Part shown: piece by piece, positions 24,493 through 33,110 of the stretch
Layout of the letters: each line of letters opens with the position of its first letter
How positions within the stretch are numbered: the first letter of the stretch is position 1
From: Mycobacterium sp. 852013-50091_SCH5140682
GTDB lineage: Bacteria > Actinomycetota > Actinomycetes > Mycobacteriales > Mycobacteriaceae
Direction of reading: 5' to 3'
NCBI RefSeq assembly: GCF_001665685.1
Contig: NZ_LZTB01000062.1
Span: forward strand, 1-58,142
Length of the DNA: 58,142 nucleotides
Position numbers and translations under genes: made by a program
The notes under the pieces: generated by a model
Databases searched by the model: none
What the model was told of the DNA's origin: nothing
The model's input: the letters and a program-made list of their open reading frames with translations, nothing else

Positions 24493-25665
24493 CTACCGAG
24501 CGGGCGCCAACGCGTCATGGCACACCCGTACCGGATCTGCCACTCCGTCCACCGATGCCCCGGCCCGCTCAGCAGCCTGGCGATACTTCGCGGAGCCGAG
24601 CACCTCACCGACGGCGGCCGTCAACGCGTCGGCCGTCAGCGGGCGCACCAGCTGCGCACTGCCTTGGCGCACAAGACGATTGGCGATCTCCCACTGATCG
24701 CCACCGCCGGGGACCACCACCATCGGCACGCCGGCCAGCAGGGTCTTGGACACCATGCCGTGGCCGCCCCCGCAGATCACCAGGTCGGCGCGGGTGAGCA
24801 GGTCGTCCTGGCGCCCCAGCCCGACCACCGCCCACGGCGGGACCTCGACGTCGGCCCCGCCGAGCCGAGACACCACCAGCCGAGCTCCCTCGGGCAGCGT
24901 CTCTGCGGGCCGCAACGAGGCCAGCGCCAGCTCGGCCATCCCCTGGGTACCGGTGGTCGCGGTCGACGGCGCGACGACCACGACCGGGCCCGTACCCTCG
25001 GGCACCGCCAGCACCGCGTCCGTCGGCTCGAAATGCAGCGGCCCCACCACAACGGCCTCCGCCGGCCAATCGGGACGAGGAACCTCGAGCGCGGGCAGGG
25101 TCGCGATCAACCGGCGCAGCGGCCCGGGATCGGTCGGAGGCAGGCCGATGCCTGCCCTGGCCTCGGCGCGCTGCGCCAGACCGGACCGCACGGACCGCGC
25201 CGTCAGGGCACGCAACACGGAGTCGCGCAGGCGGCCGCGCAAGCCGACGCCGGGTGCCAAGCCACTGCCCACCGGCGGCAGCCCCTTCGACGGCACGTAC
25301 AGCGGATGCGGGTTCAGCTCCACCCACGGCACCCCCAGCAGTTCGGCGGCCAGCCCGCCGCACGCCGTGATCACGTCGGAGACCACCAGGTCAGGGTGCA
25401 TTTTCCGCAGCTGCGGGACATTGAGCACCGCCATCCGGGCCGCCCGCTGATGGATCTTCGCCCCGGCGTCGGCGTCGTTGTCGCCCTCGGTGGGATCCAG
25501 GCCTGCCAGTTCGACCGCGTCGACTCCGGCGGCGCGGGCGGTGTCCAGCCATTCCACGCCGGTCAGCAGGGTCGGCGTATCCCCCGCCGCCAGGAATTTC
25601 AGACACAGCGCCAAGGCCGGAAAGGCATGCCCCGGATCGGGCCCGGCAACCACCGCTACGCGCAT
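24493..25665 (-). CDS. Glycosyltransferase, MGT/UGT-like (Rv2739c-like)
   Basis: The 390-residue GT-B protein, like Rv2739c, is of the UDP-glucuronosyl/macrolide-glycosyltransferase type. N-terminal MRVAVVAGPDPGHAFPALALCLKFLAAGDT fits the acceptor domain. C-terminal GQDDLLTRADLVICGGGHGMVSKTLLAGVPMVVVPGGGDQWEIANRLV is the nucleotide-sugar site. ATG 25665 was chosen because 18 upstream residues of the open frame do not fit the fold. It is divergent from ephG. Sugar donor and acceptor cannot be told from the sequence. Confidence 0.88.
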   Translation of the reverse strand: MRVAVVAGPDPGHAFPALALCLKFLAAGDTPTLLTGVEWLDTARAAGVDAVELAGLDPTEGDNDADAGAKIHQRAARMAVLNVPQLRKMHPDLVVSDVITACGGLAAELLGVPWVELNPHPLYVPSKGLPPVGSGLAPGVGLRGRLRDSVLRALTARSVRSGLAQRAEARAGIGLPPTDPGPLRRLIATLPALEVPRPDWPAEAVVVGPLHFEPTDAVLAVPEGTGPVVVVAPSTATTGTQGMAELALASLRPAETLPEGARLVVSRLGGADVEVPPWAVVGLGRQDDLLTRADLVICGGGHGMVSKTLLAGVPMVVVPGGGDQWEIANRLVRQGSAQLVRPLTADALTAAVGEVLGSAKYRQAAERAGASVDGVADPVRVCHDALAPAR

Positions 25666-25707
25666 TGGGATTACCCTGCCACAGCCCAGGAGAACTAGGC
25701 TTCGGCC

Positions 25708-26142
25708 ATGGCTGACCAATCAACTACCGCGGTGCAGAGTCCCGCCGGCACGGTCGAGATCTTCCTCAATGCGCTCCAGGACCAGGACTTCGAAACCGCC
25801 GAGAACGCACTGGCGCAGAACCTGGTGTATCAGAACGTCGGGTTGCCGACCATCTATGGGCGTAACCGCACCGTGAAGCTGTTCCGGTCCATGCAGGGCC
25901 GCGTCGGCTTCGAAGTGAAGATCCATCGGATCGCCGCCGACGGCGCCTCGGTACTTACCGAACGCACCGATGCCCTGATCGTCGGACCGCTGCGGCTGCA
26001 GTTCTGGGTGTGTGGTGTGTTCGAGGTGCACGATGGCCGAATCACGTTGTGGCGGGACTACTTCGACTTCCTCGACATGACCAAGGCGACAGTCCGCGGC
26101 CTCGTCGGGATCGTCATCCCCTCGCTGCGCGCGTCGTTATAG
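25708..26142 (+). CDS. ephG: Limonene-epoxide-hydrolase-like protein EphG
   Basis: The 144-residue protein has the cystatin-like alpha+beta fold of limonene-1,2-epoxide hydrolases (EphG, Rv2740). Near the middle it shows YQNVGLPTIYGRNRTVKLFRSM, and towards the end LWVCGVFEVHDGRITLWRDYFD. The Asp-Arg-Asp catalytic group appears to be present in RDYFD and ERTDALIV. In M. tuberculosis EphG hydrolyses steroid and fatty-acid epoxides; that activity is inferred here. It begins 42 bp from the divergent glycosyltransferase gene. Confidence 0.87.
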   Translation: MADQSTTAVQSPAGTVEIFLNALQDQDFETAENALAQNLVYQNVGLPTIYGRNRTVKLFRSMQGRVGFEVKIHRIAADGASVLTERTDALIVGPLRLQFWVCGVFEVHDGRITLWRDYFDFLDMTKATVRGLVGIVIPSLRASL

Positions 26143-26152
26143 CGGCTGACCG

Positions 26153-26569
26153 ATGATGAACGAGCGCGCCCGCACCAAGCCGAACGCGATTCAGTTCCTG
26201 CGCTATTGCTGCGGTCGCCGACTGCCGGATTCGATGCTCGACTGGGTGCGCGAGGACCTGACCGGCAAGGGCGCCACCCGCCGGATGATGCTGCGGGTGC
26301 TGGTTCCGGCGGTGCTTATCCTGGCCCCGTTCTGGTTGATCGACACGACGCTGTACGTGCATCTGAGCATGACGGTGCCGATTCTGATCCCGTTCGTCTA
26401 CTTCTCGCACGCACTGAACAAGATCTGGCGACGGCACATGCTGCGGGTGCACGGCCTCGACCCCAACCTGGTCGACAAGATCGCGCGCGAGAAGAACGCC
26501 CATATCCATCAGGCCTACATCGAGAAGTACGGTCCACGGTCGGGCCCGCCCAGCGGCAGCGCCGTCTGA
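26153..26569 (+). CDS. DUF5313 membrane protein
   Basis: The 138-residue protein has a basic N-terminal half (YCCGRRLPDSMLDWVREDLTGKGATRRM), two hydrophobic segments at about 48-66 and 72-88, and a helical basic tail (HALNKIWRRHMLRVHGLDPN). The family is DUF5313, common in mycobacteria. It follows ephG by 10 bp and is convergent with pspM (4-bp gap). Two ATG codons in tandem, 26153 and 26156, are equally possible starts. Function unknown. Confidence 0.82.
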   Translation: MMNERARTKPNAIQFLRYCCGRRLPDSMLDWVREDLTGKGATRRMMLRVLVPAVLILAPFWLIDTTLYVHLSMTVPILIPFVYFSHALNKIWRRHMLRVHGLDPNLVDKIAREKNAHIHQAYIEKYGPRSGPPSGSAV

Positions 26570-26573
26570 ACCG

Positions 26574-27392
26574 TCAGGCCTGGCGCAGCCTGCCGAGTTC
26601 GTCGAAGGCCTGCGCCCAGCCCATCAGCCGGTCGGTGGCATTGGTCAATTCGCTGCGGTAGCGCTGCTGCGACAGCGGGGCCGCCGACATCGGCCCGCTG
26701 TTCGCCGCGGACACCAGTTGCGCTGCGGCGGTGACCATTTCGTTGTACTGACGGACACCCTGGCCGAGCTGCGCGGTGAACGCGTTGATGCTGGGCACCA
26801 GGTACTGCCGCGACTGCGGCGCGTTGCTGATCGCCCGCTCCATGGACACCACCTCGGTGGCGGTGGCGGCCATGGTGCGCGCGGTCTGGTTGGCCACCGC
26901 CGTCAGCTCGCGGAGTTCGTCGGCCGGCAGCATGTGGCCGCGTTCCATGACCCCGAGCAGCGAGAACATGCCGCGCTCGGAGGCCACCAGCGCCGACATC
27001 GGCTGCCGTGCGGCCGAACCCCACGGCGGAAGCGGACGGCCCGCGACGGGACGTTCGGCCGGTAGGGGTTCGGACCGCAGCCAGCGGTAGCGCAGCCACA
27101 GCAGCGTCGCGGGAAACGCGGCGCCCGCGGCGATGGCACCGGTGATGATCAGGACCCAGACCGGGGTGCTCCACGACGCGAGCACGGCCGTCACCAGCAC
27201 CCAGAATCCGCAGGCAAGCGTGAAGAACACCCCGAGGCGCGCGGCCCACCGCCGCTTGCGCAGCAGCTTTGCGCGCGGATCGGCAGCGGCACTGAGCTTT
27301 TCGGCCAGGGCTCCGGACAGGTCGGCGGCGGTGTCGACACCCCGCTGCAGCACTGACCGCCAGGCTTCTCCGCGACTGGTCTTGGTAGCCAT
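26574..27392 (-). CDS. pspM: PspA-associated membrane protein PspM (Rv2743c-like)
   Basis: PspM is the integral-membrane partner of PspA in the mycobacterial envelope-stress system. In 272 residues, about 1-45 are basic, and two hydrophobic segments lie at about 52-70 and 75-97. A Pro/Arg-rich linker near 105-125 leads into a helical C-terminal domain with MFSLLGVMERGHMLPADELRELTAVANQTARTMA. It is the third gene of the clgR-pspA-pspM operon, 18 bp downstream of pspA. Similar to Rv2743c in place and length. ATG 27392 was preferred to GTG 27398. Confidence 0.85.
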   Translation of the reverse strand: MATKTSRGEAWRSVLQRGVDTAADLSGALAEKLSAAADPRAKLLRKRRWAARLGVFFTLACGFWVLVTAVLASWSTPVWVLIITGAIAAGAAFPATLLWLRYRWLRSEPLPAERPVAGRPLPPWGSAARQPMSALVASERGMFSLLGVMERGHMLPADELRELTAVANQTARTMAATATEVVSMERAISNAPQSRQYLVPSINAFTAQLGQGVRQYNEMVTAAAQLVSAANSGPMSAAPLSQQRYRSELTNATDRLMGWAQAFDELGRLRQA

Positions 27393-27410
27393 GATCACAT
27401 CACCGAAACA

Positions 27411-28220
27411 CTATTGGCCGAGCGGGTTTTCGGGCGTCTGGGCCGGGTTGGTGGCCGGGGCGGCCGGCGTCGCGGCGCTGCCGCCTGCGGGCAGGGTGTC
27501 GCCGCGCATCGACGCGCGGATCTGCTCCAGCCGCGAGTGCCCGGCCATCTGCACACTGGCCTGCTGCACCTCGAGCATGCGGCCCTGCACCGAGTTCTGG
27601 GCGAGCTCCGCCGAGCCGATGGCATTGGCGTAGCGCCGCTCGATCTTGTCGCGGACCTCGTCGAGGCTGGGGGTGTTGCCCGGCGCGGCGAGGTCGGTCA
27701 TCGACCGCAGCGAGGAACTGACCTGTTCCTGCATCTTGGCCTGCTCAAGCTGCGACAGCAGCTTGGTGCGTTCGGCGATCTTCTGCTGCAGCATCATCGC
27801 GTTCTGCTCGACGGCCTTCTTCGCCTGACCGGCGGCCTGCAGAGCCTGGTCGTGCAGGGTCTTGAGGTCTTCGACGCCCTGCTCGGCGGTCACCAGCTGC
27901 GCGGCGAACGCCTCGGCGGCGTTGTTGTACTCGGTGGCCTTGGCAACGTCGCCTGAGGCGTTTGCCTGGTCGGCGAGAGTCAGGGCCTGGCGGACATTGA
28001 CCTGGAGCTTCTCGATATCGGCCAGCTGGCGGTTGAGTCGCATCTCCAGCTGACGCTGGTTGCCGATCACCTGGGCGGCCTGCTGGGTCAGTGCCTGGTG
28101 CTGACGCTGTGCGTCCTCGATGGCCTGCTGGATCTGCACCTTGGGGTCGGCGTACTCATCGACCTTGGAGCTGAACAGCGCCATCAGGTACTTCCATGCC
28201 TTGGTGAACGGATTGGCCAT
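27411..28220 (-). CDS. pspA: Phage-shock protein A (35-kDa antigen homologue)
   Basis: PspA is a peripheral membrane-maintenance protein of the ESCRT-III superfamily that polymerises on stressed membranes. The 269-residue protein has an N-terminal amphipathic helix (MANPFTKAWKYLMALFSS), then long heptad-rich coiled coils to about 215, and a Pro/Ala/Thr tail. It matches the mycobacterial 35-kDa antigen (Rv2744c). It is downstream of clgR and in front of pspM on the minus strand, forming the known envelope-stress operon controlled by ClgR and SigE. Confidence 0.95.
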   Translation of the reverse strand: MANPFTKAWKYLMALFSSKVDEYADPKVQIQQAIEDAQRQHQALTQQAAQVIGNQRQLEMRLNRQLADIEKLQVNVRQALTLADQANASGDVAKATEYNNAAEAFAAQLVTAEQGVEDLKTLHDQALQAAGQAKKAVEQNAMMLQQKIAERTKLLSQLEQAKMQEQVSSSLRSMTDLAAPGNTPSLDEVRDKIERRYANAIGSAELAQNSVQGRMLEVQQASVQMAGHSRLEQIRASMRGDTLPAGGSAATPAAPATNPAQTPENPLGQ

Positions 28221-28249
28221 GGGAACGTTTCCGCCTTCGCTGATGTTTG

Positions 28250-28267
28250 GGCCCGGTTGATCGGGCC
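28250..28267 (-). other. Hairpin in the clgR-pspA spacer
   Basis: GGCCCG-GTTGAT-CGGGCC forms a perfect 6-bp stem with a 6-base loop, 30 bp upstream of pspA. It could affect read-through or mRNA stability between clgR and pspA. The spacer is 152 bp and holds nothing else that I can identify. Confidence 0.4.
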
Positions 28268-28372
28268 TGTGGTCGCCTAGTCGGTCAAGTTGTCGTGCTC
28301 AAGTGCCAACTTATCGGGTTCGGGCAGGCCGCCACAGCCCCCGATGGGCGTTTCGCCGGGTCTGGGCCTGCC

Positions 28373-28684
28373 TCAGGCGACGGCCATGGAGACCGGCTGC
28401 GGGATGACCACCTTGGTCGCAACGTCGATGTGGGCCACGTTGGCCTGCTCGCGGCGCGCCATCCGCTCTCCGGCGTCGGTCAGCACGCGCGAGAGCCGCA
28501 CGTCCAGGGCGTCGCAGATGGAGCTGAGCAGTTCGCTGGAAGCCTCTTTGCGGCCACGTTCCACCTCCGACAGATACCCGAGGCTCACCCTGGCGGCATC
28601 GGACACCTCACGCAGGGTCCGCCCCTGCTCGGTGCGGGCGGTGCGCAGCACATCACCGATCACTTCACGCAGCAATTCCGTCAT
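28373..28684 (-). CDS. clgR: Transcriptional regulator ClgR (XRE/Cro-CI type)
   Basis: ClgR activates clp protease genes and the psp operon after envelope stress. The 103-residue protein has an HTH at about 14-66 (LRTARTEQGRTLREVSDAARVSLGYLSEVERGRKEASSE), and a tail ending PQPVSMAVA. An Ala-Ala/Val-Ala C-terminus is the kind of degron that Clp proteases recognise in mycobacterial ClgR, so regulated turnover is plausible. It is the first gene of the clgR-pspA-pspM operon. Its own operator was not identified in the 84 bp upstream. Confidence 0.93.
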   Translation of the reverse strand: MTELLREVIGDVLRTARTEQGRTLREVSDAARVSLGYLSEVERGRKEASSELLSSICDALDVRLSRVLTDAGERMARREQANVAHIDVATKVVIPQPVSMAVA

Positions 28685-28767
28685 CGCGCCCTCCTTCGGG
28701 TACCTACTCGACGGTTATTACTTGCCAAACGCTGTGACCCACCGTGAGGTTCCCGACGGCAAGAAAC

Positions 28768-29256
28768 TCATTGTTGCTCAACCAGACGACGCAACCGGGC
28801 GATCGCCTCGTTGACCGCGGCCACCCGGATATCCCAGCGTGAACCCGACAGCGCCAGCTCGACCACCTCGGTGTCGACAGGGCCTGCCAATCCCAGAAAC
28901 ACCGTTCCCGGCGGATGGCCGCCGTGCGGCTCGGGCCCGGCCACGCCGGTGAGGCTCACGCCCCAGGTGGCAGCACAGCGCTGTCGCGCACCGACCGCCA
29001 GCGCCCGGGCCGTTGGCGCCGCGACCGGTCCGACCGCGTCGAGCACCTGGGGCGCCACGCCGGCCAGCCAGATCTTGGTGTCCTCGGTGTAGGTGACCAG
29101 CCCACCGTGCAGCACGGCGCTGGCACCGGGCACGCCTGCCAGCGTGGCCGCCAGCAGACCTCCGGTCAGCGACTCTGCGGTCGCCACGCTCTGACCGTTC
29201 ACCGTCAGATCGGCGACCAGCGCCTTCGCGTCGTCAGTTACCAGCGGATCGTCCAC
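28768..29256 (-). CDS. CinA C-terminal (NMN amidohydrolase-like) protein
   Basis: The 162-residue protein is the stand-alone CinA C-terminal domain, with SVATAESLTGGLLAATLAGVPGASAVLHGGLVTYT near residue 20 and the GVSLTGVAGP motif near 100 of the nicotinamide-nucleotide amidase fold. The N-terminal molybdopterin-binding part of full CinA is absent, as is normal for these actinobacterial forms. GTG 29256 overlaps the pgsA3 end by 23 bp, so coupling with pgsA3 is likely. Confidence 0.85.
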   Translation of the reverse strand: MDDPLVTDDAKALVADLTVNGQSVATAESLTGGLLAATLAGVPGASAVLHGGLVTYTEDTKIWLAGVAPQVLDAVGPVAAPTARALAVGARQRCAATWGVSLTGVAGPEPHGGHPPGTVFLGLAGPVDTEVVELALSGSRWDIRVAAVNEAIARLRRLVEQQ

Positions 29257-29839
29257 GTGAATTCCTGATCGCCGAAACCACATAATCGGCGCCGGTGACG
29301 ATGGTCAGCACGACGGCCGCCCACATGATCACCCACGCCACAGTCAGCCAGATCCCCGGCCAGTTGTGCAGCGGCAGCACGAACAACCCGATCGCGACCG
29401 CCTGCACCAGCGTCTTGAGTTTGCCGCCACGGCTGGCCGGGATGACACCGTGACGCAGCACCATGAAGCGCAGGATGGTGATTCCGATCTCCCGCAGGAG
29501 AATTACGCCCGTGATCCACCAGGGCAGGTCCCCCAGCATCGACAGGCCGATCAACGCCGATCCGATGAGCGCCTTGTCGGCGATCGGGTCGGCCAGTGCG
29601 CCGAACTCCGAGACCACGCCGTAGCTGCGGGCCAGGGCGCCGTCGAACCGGTCAGTGATCACCGCGACCGCGAACACCGCGAAAGCGATTATCCGCCAGA
29701 ACGTTTCATGGCCGTCGCCGACGAACAGCAACACCAGGAACACCGGAACCAGCACCATCCGGATTCCGGTGAGAATGTTGGGCAAGCTGGCGATGAAGGC
29801 ATGCGGCACCAACGGATCAGTAGAAGGTTGGCCCGGCAC
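29234..29839 (-). CDS. pgsA3: CDP-diacylglycerol-glycerol-3-phosphate 3-phosphatidyltransferase
   Basis: The CDP-alcohol phosphotransferase makes phosphatidylglycerol phosphate, an early step to PG and cardiolipin. In 201 residues I see LPNILTGIRMVLVP near the start and the catalytic motif DRFDGALARSYGVVSEFGALADPIADK (D-x2-D-G-x2-A-R-x8-G-x3-D-x3-D). Several membrane helices follow. GTG 29839 was chosen since the upstream open frame has no membrane-type sequence. It is divergent from argA (42 bp). Confidence 0.9.
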   Translation of the reverse strand: MPGQPSTDPLVPHAFIASLPNILTGIRMVLVPVFLVLLFVGDGHETFWRIIAFAVFAVAVITDRFDGALARSYGVVSEFGALADPIADKALIGSALIGLSMLGDLPWWITGVILLREIGITILRFMVLRHGVIPASRGGKLKTLVQAVAIGLFVLPLHNWPGIWLTVAWVIMWAAVVLTIVTGADYVVSAIRNSRGRSAGN

Positions 29840-29881
29840 CGCAACAGAATATCGGTTGTCGAAACCGATACTCTTCCAGCT

Positions 29882-30403
29882 GTGAACGAAGGCAGCGCGC
29901 CACCGGCGACCAGGCCCTTGGTGCGCCGGGCCCGCACCTCCGATGTCCCCCGCATCAAAGAGCTGGTGGACATCTACGCAGGCAAGATCCTCTTGGAAAA
30001 GAACCTGGTGACGTTGTACGAGGCGGTCCAGGAATTCTGGGTGGTCGAACTCGACGGCGACCTGGTCGGCTGCGGCGCCCTGCACGTGTTGTGGGCAGAC
30101 CTCGGCGAAGTGCGCACGGTCGCGGTCCATCCGAAGGTCCGGGGCACCGGAGTGGGCCACATTCTGCTCGAGCAGCTCCTCCGGGCCGCCCGCGAGCTTC
30201 ACCTGAGCCGCATCTTCGTCTTGACCTTCGAGATCGACTTCTTCGGCAGCCACGGCTTCAAGGAGATCGACGGCACCCCGGTGACCGCCGAGGTCTACGA
30301 GGAGATGTGCCGCTCGTACGACACCGGCGTTGCCGAGTTCTTGGACCTCTCCTACGTCAAGCCGAACACGCTGGGCAATACCCGGATGCTGCTGACGCTC
30401 TGA
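29882..30403 (+). CDS. argA: N-acetylglutamate synthase (GNAT), ArgA/Rv2747 type
   Basis: The 173-residue single-domain GNAT enzyme acetylates L-glutamate (or glutamine) from acetyl-CoA, the first step of arginine biosynthesis in mycobacteria. It has the acetyl-CoA motif A region VRTVAVHPKVRGTGVGHILLEQLLRAAR near 80 and FFGSHGFKEIDG near 120. GTG 29882 gives the same length as Rv2747. The gene ends 2 bp before a strong inverted repeat that separates it from convergent ftsK. Confidence 0.9.
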   Translation: MNEGSAPPATRPLVRRARTSDVPRIKELVDIYAGKILLEKNLVTLYEAVQEFWVVELDGDLVGCGALHVLWADLGEVRTVAVHPKVRGTGVGHILLEQLLRAARELHLSRIFVLTFEIDFFGSHGFKEIDGTPVTAEVYEEMCRSYDTGVAEFLDLSYVKPNTLGNTRMLLTL

Positions 30404-30405
30404 GT

Positions 30406-30450
30406 GATTTGTGGCGTCTTACCCGCGGCACGGGTAAGACGCCACAAATC
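30406..30450. terminator. Bidirectional hairpin terminator between argA and ftsK
   Basis: A perfect 20-bp stem (30406-30425 with 30431-30450) encloses a 5-base loop CGGCA. It begins two bases after the argA stop and ends six bases before the ftsK stop, so it can serve both convergent transcripts. There is no U-tract on either side, as in the I-shaped terminators common in mycobacteria. Confidence 0.93.
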
Positions 30451-30456
30451 GCGGGC

Positions 30457-33012
30457 TCAGAACTCGTCGGCGTCGTCCTCGGTGTCGGCACCGTTGGCAT
30501 CGGCACCACCGCGGATCAGGGCCAGCGTGCCTGCCAACTCGTCGGGCTTGACGAGGACCTCGCGGGCCTTGGAACCCTCGGACGGCCCGACGATCTGGCG
30601 GGTCTCCATGAGGTCCATCAGCCGGCCCGCCTTGGCGAAGCCGACGCGCAGCTTGCGTTGCAGCATCGAGGTGGACCCGAACTGCGACGACACCACCAGC
30701 TCGACCGCTTGCAAGAAGACGTCCAGGTCGTCGCCGATGTCGGGGTCGACGTCCTTGCGCTCGCCCGCCTTGACCGCGGTGACGCCGTCGACGAACTCGG
30801 GCTCGGCTTGCGCCTTGGTGGCCTCGACGACGGCGTGGATCTCCTCGTCGGTGATGAACGCGCCCTGCATGCGCAACGGCTTGTTGGCACCCATCGGCAG
30901 GAACAGGCCGTCGCCCATACCGATGAGCTTCTCGGCGCCGGGCTGGTCGAGGATGACGCGGCTGTCGGTCAGCGATGACGTCGCGAAGGCCAGCCGGGAC
31001 GGCACGTTGGTCTTGATCAGCCCGGTGACGACGTCCACTGACGGCCGCTGGGTGGCCAACACGAGGTGGATCCCCGCGGCACGGGCCTTCTGCGTGATAC
31101 GCACGATGGCGTCCTCGACGTCGCGCGGCGCGGTCATCATCAGGTCGGCGAGCTCGTCGACGATCGCGAGGATGTACGGGTACGGCTTGTAGACCCGCTC
31201 GCTGCCCAGCGGCGTGCTGATCTCCCCGGTGCGCACCTTCTCGTTGAACACGTCGATGTGCCGCACCCGCGACGCCTTCATGTCCTGGTAGCGCTGTTCC
31301 ATCTCCTCGACCAGCCAGGCCAGTGCCGCGGCAGCCTTCTTGGGTTCGGTGATGATCGGCGTGATCAGATGCGGAATGCCTTCGTAGGGCGTGAGTTCCA
31401 CCATCTTCGGGTCGATCAGGATCATCCTGACCTCGTCTGGGGTGGCCCGCGCCAGCAGCGAGACCAGCATCGAGTTGACGAAGCTGGACTTACCGGAGCC
31501 GGTCGAGCCTGCCACCAGCAGGTGCGGCATCTTGGCCAGGTTGGCCGAGACGAAGTCGCCTTCGATGTCCTTGCCAAGGCCGATCACCAACGGGTGGTGG
31601 TCACGTCGCGTCGACGGTGCGGTGAGTACGTCGGAGAGCCGCACCATCTCGCGGTCGGTGTTGGGCACCTCGATGCCGACGGCCGATTTGCCCGGGATGG
31701 GGGCGAGCATGCGGACGCTCTCGGTGGCCACCGCATAGGCGATATTGCGGTGCAGCGCAGTGATTTTCTCGACCTTGACGCCCGGCCCGAGTTCCACCTC
31801 GTAGCGGGTGACGGTCGGACCGCGGGTGCAGCCGGTGACGGCCGCGTCGACCTTGAACTGTTCGAGCACCGACGAAATGGCGTCGGTCATCTGGTCGTTG
31901 GCCGCCGTGCGCAGCTTCGGCGGGTCGCCGGCGATGAGCAGATCGATGGATGGCAGCGTGTACGGGCCCTCGACCACCCGGTCGACCACGATGGTGTCGT
32001 CGGCTTTCTTGGCCGGCTTGGGCTCGGCGATCTTCTTGCGGCGGGGTTTGACCGCCGGCTCGGGAACCGTTGGCGCTTCGGCCTCTTCGGCCAGCGGGTA
32101 GTTCTCCATCGGCGTGCCGGTCAGCGCCTTGGGCGCCTCGATGGCGACAGTGGGCCAGTTCTTGGCCTGATCGGGCGTGTACGCCGGATCGTCGTAGTAG
32201 CCGTCGGAGAAGTCGTCGTTTTCGGAGTCGGCGTACTCGTCGGCGTAGTCGTCCTCGTCGTCGTAGTACTCGTCGTCATCGAACGCCCGGGTCCGGAACA
32301 TCGCGCGCAATGTCGCGGGCACTTCGCGGATGGTCGTGCCGGTGATCAGCAGCACTCCGAACAGCACGCCGATGAAGAGCAACGGCGCGGCGATCCATGC
32401 TGTCAGGCCGTCGGAGAGCGGTCCCCCGATGGCGAATCCGACGAATCCGGCCGCCAACCGGCGTCCGGCGGGATCCTCGGGCGAACCCGCCCACAGGTGC
32501 CACAGTCCCAGTGCGGGCAGCGTGACCATCGAGACGCCGAGGATCATCCGCGGGCGGGAATCCGGGTCGGGTTCGGTTCGCATCAGCACCACGGCGACGA
32601 CGCCCAGCACGATCGGAACGAGCACGACGGGCTCGCCGACGACGGTGCGCAGTGCGGTGTCTATCCAGGCGCCGACGGGGCGGGCCGCGTCGAACCAGGA
32701 ACTGGCCGCGACCACCACGGCGATGCCAAGGAGCGCCAGCGCGAGACCGTCGCGGCGGTGTCCCGGTTCGATCTCGCGGGCCCGGCCAACCGAGCGAGCT
32801 GTCGAACCGGCGCCCTTGGCCAGCATCAGCCATCCGGCGCGCGCGCCGCGGCCGAGCTTCTGCCCGGCGACGGCCACCGGTGAACCCTGGGACCGGCGGG
32901 CCGGCTTGCGCCTGGGTGGCGCAGGGCGGGCGGGCGCCTGTCGCCCGGAGCGTGAGCTGGGCTTTGACCTGCTCGAACGGGCTCCAGATCGCGCAGCGGT
33001 CTTGTTAGCCAT
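30457..33012 (-). CDS. ftsK: DNA translocase FtsK
   Basis: FtsK couples division to chromosome segregation. The 851-residue protein has a basic Arg/Pro/Ala-rich N-terminal 65 residues, four membrane segments within about 90-250 and an acidic linker near 255-290 rich in Asp, Tyr and Glu. The RecA-like motor follows: Walker A AGSTGSGKSS near 505, Walker B MILIDPKMVEL near 530. The C-terminal gamma winged-helix domain (SQFGSTSMLQRKLRVGFAKAGRLMDLME) is near 790. ATG 33012 was chosen since the 18 upstream residues look non-coding. It is divergent from the DUF2834 gene. Confidence 0.95.
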   Translation of the reverse strand: MANKTAARSGARSSRSKPSSRSGRQAPARPAPPRRKPARRSQGSPVAVAGQKLGRGARAGWLMLAKGAGSTARSVGRAREIEPGHRRDGLALALLGIAVVVAASSWFDAARPVGAWIDTALRTVVGEPVVLVPIVLGVVAVVLMRTEPDPDSRPRMILGVSMVTLPALGLWHLWAGSPEDPAGRRLAAGFVGFAIGGPLSDGLTAWIAAPLLFIGVLFGVLLITGTTIREVPATLRAMFRTRAFDDDEYYDDEDDYADEYADSENDDFSDGYYDDPAYTPDQAKNWPTVAIEAPKALTGTPMENYPLAEEAEAPTVPEPAVKPRRKKIAEPKPAKKADDTIVVDRVVEGPYTLPSIDLLIAGDPPKLRTAANDQMTDAISSVLEQFKVDAAVTGCTRGPTVTRYEVELGPGVKVEKITALHRNIAYAVATESVRMLAPIPGKSAVGIEVPNTDREMVRLSDVLTAPSTRRDHHPLVIGLGKDIEGDFVSANLAKMPHLLVAGSTGSGKSSFVNSMLVSLLARATPDEVRMILIDPKMVELTPYEGIPHLITPIITEPKKAAAALAWLVEEMEQRYQDMKASRVRHIDVFNEKVRTGEISTPLGSERVYKPYPYILAIVDELADLMMTAPRDVEDAIVRITQKARAAGIHLVLATQRPSVDVVTGLIKTNVPSRLAFATSSLTDSRVILDQPGAEKLIGMGDGLFLPMGANKPLRMQGAFITDEEIHAVVEATKAQAEPEFVDGVTAVKAGERKDVDPDIGDDLDVFLQAVELVVSSQFGSTSMLQRKLRVGFAKAGRLMDLMETRQIVGPSEGSKAREVLVKPDELAGTLALIRGGADANGADTEDDADEF

Positions 33013-33110
33013 GTCCGTCAGCCTAGTCGCACTGGCCTCATATTCACCATCTGCCACACAGGTCACAGAAACGTTGCATTTCGGCCATATCGGCGGCCTA
33101 CCGTCCTGCC

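Noticed and set aside
24268..25698. 476-codon plus-strand open frame opposite the glycosyltransferase and DUF3046 genes
   Set aside because: GC-rich third-position bias leaves such frames open. The translation is Arg/His/Gln-rich, whereas the minus strand encodes recognisable proteins.
26114..26509. Minus-strand open frame opposite the DUF5313 gene, where a third psp-operon gene (Rv2742c-type) is annotated in M. tuberculosis
   Set aside because: Its translation is His/Arg/Gln-rich with no fold-like pattern, while the plus strand encodes a clear DUF5313 membrane protein. I regard it as a shadow frame.
31066..32883. 605-codon plus-strand open frame opposite ftsK
   Set aside because: It is an antisense shadow of the strongly conserved FtsK motor; its translation is His/Arg/Asp-rich with no domain.
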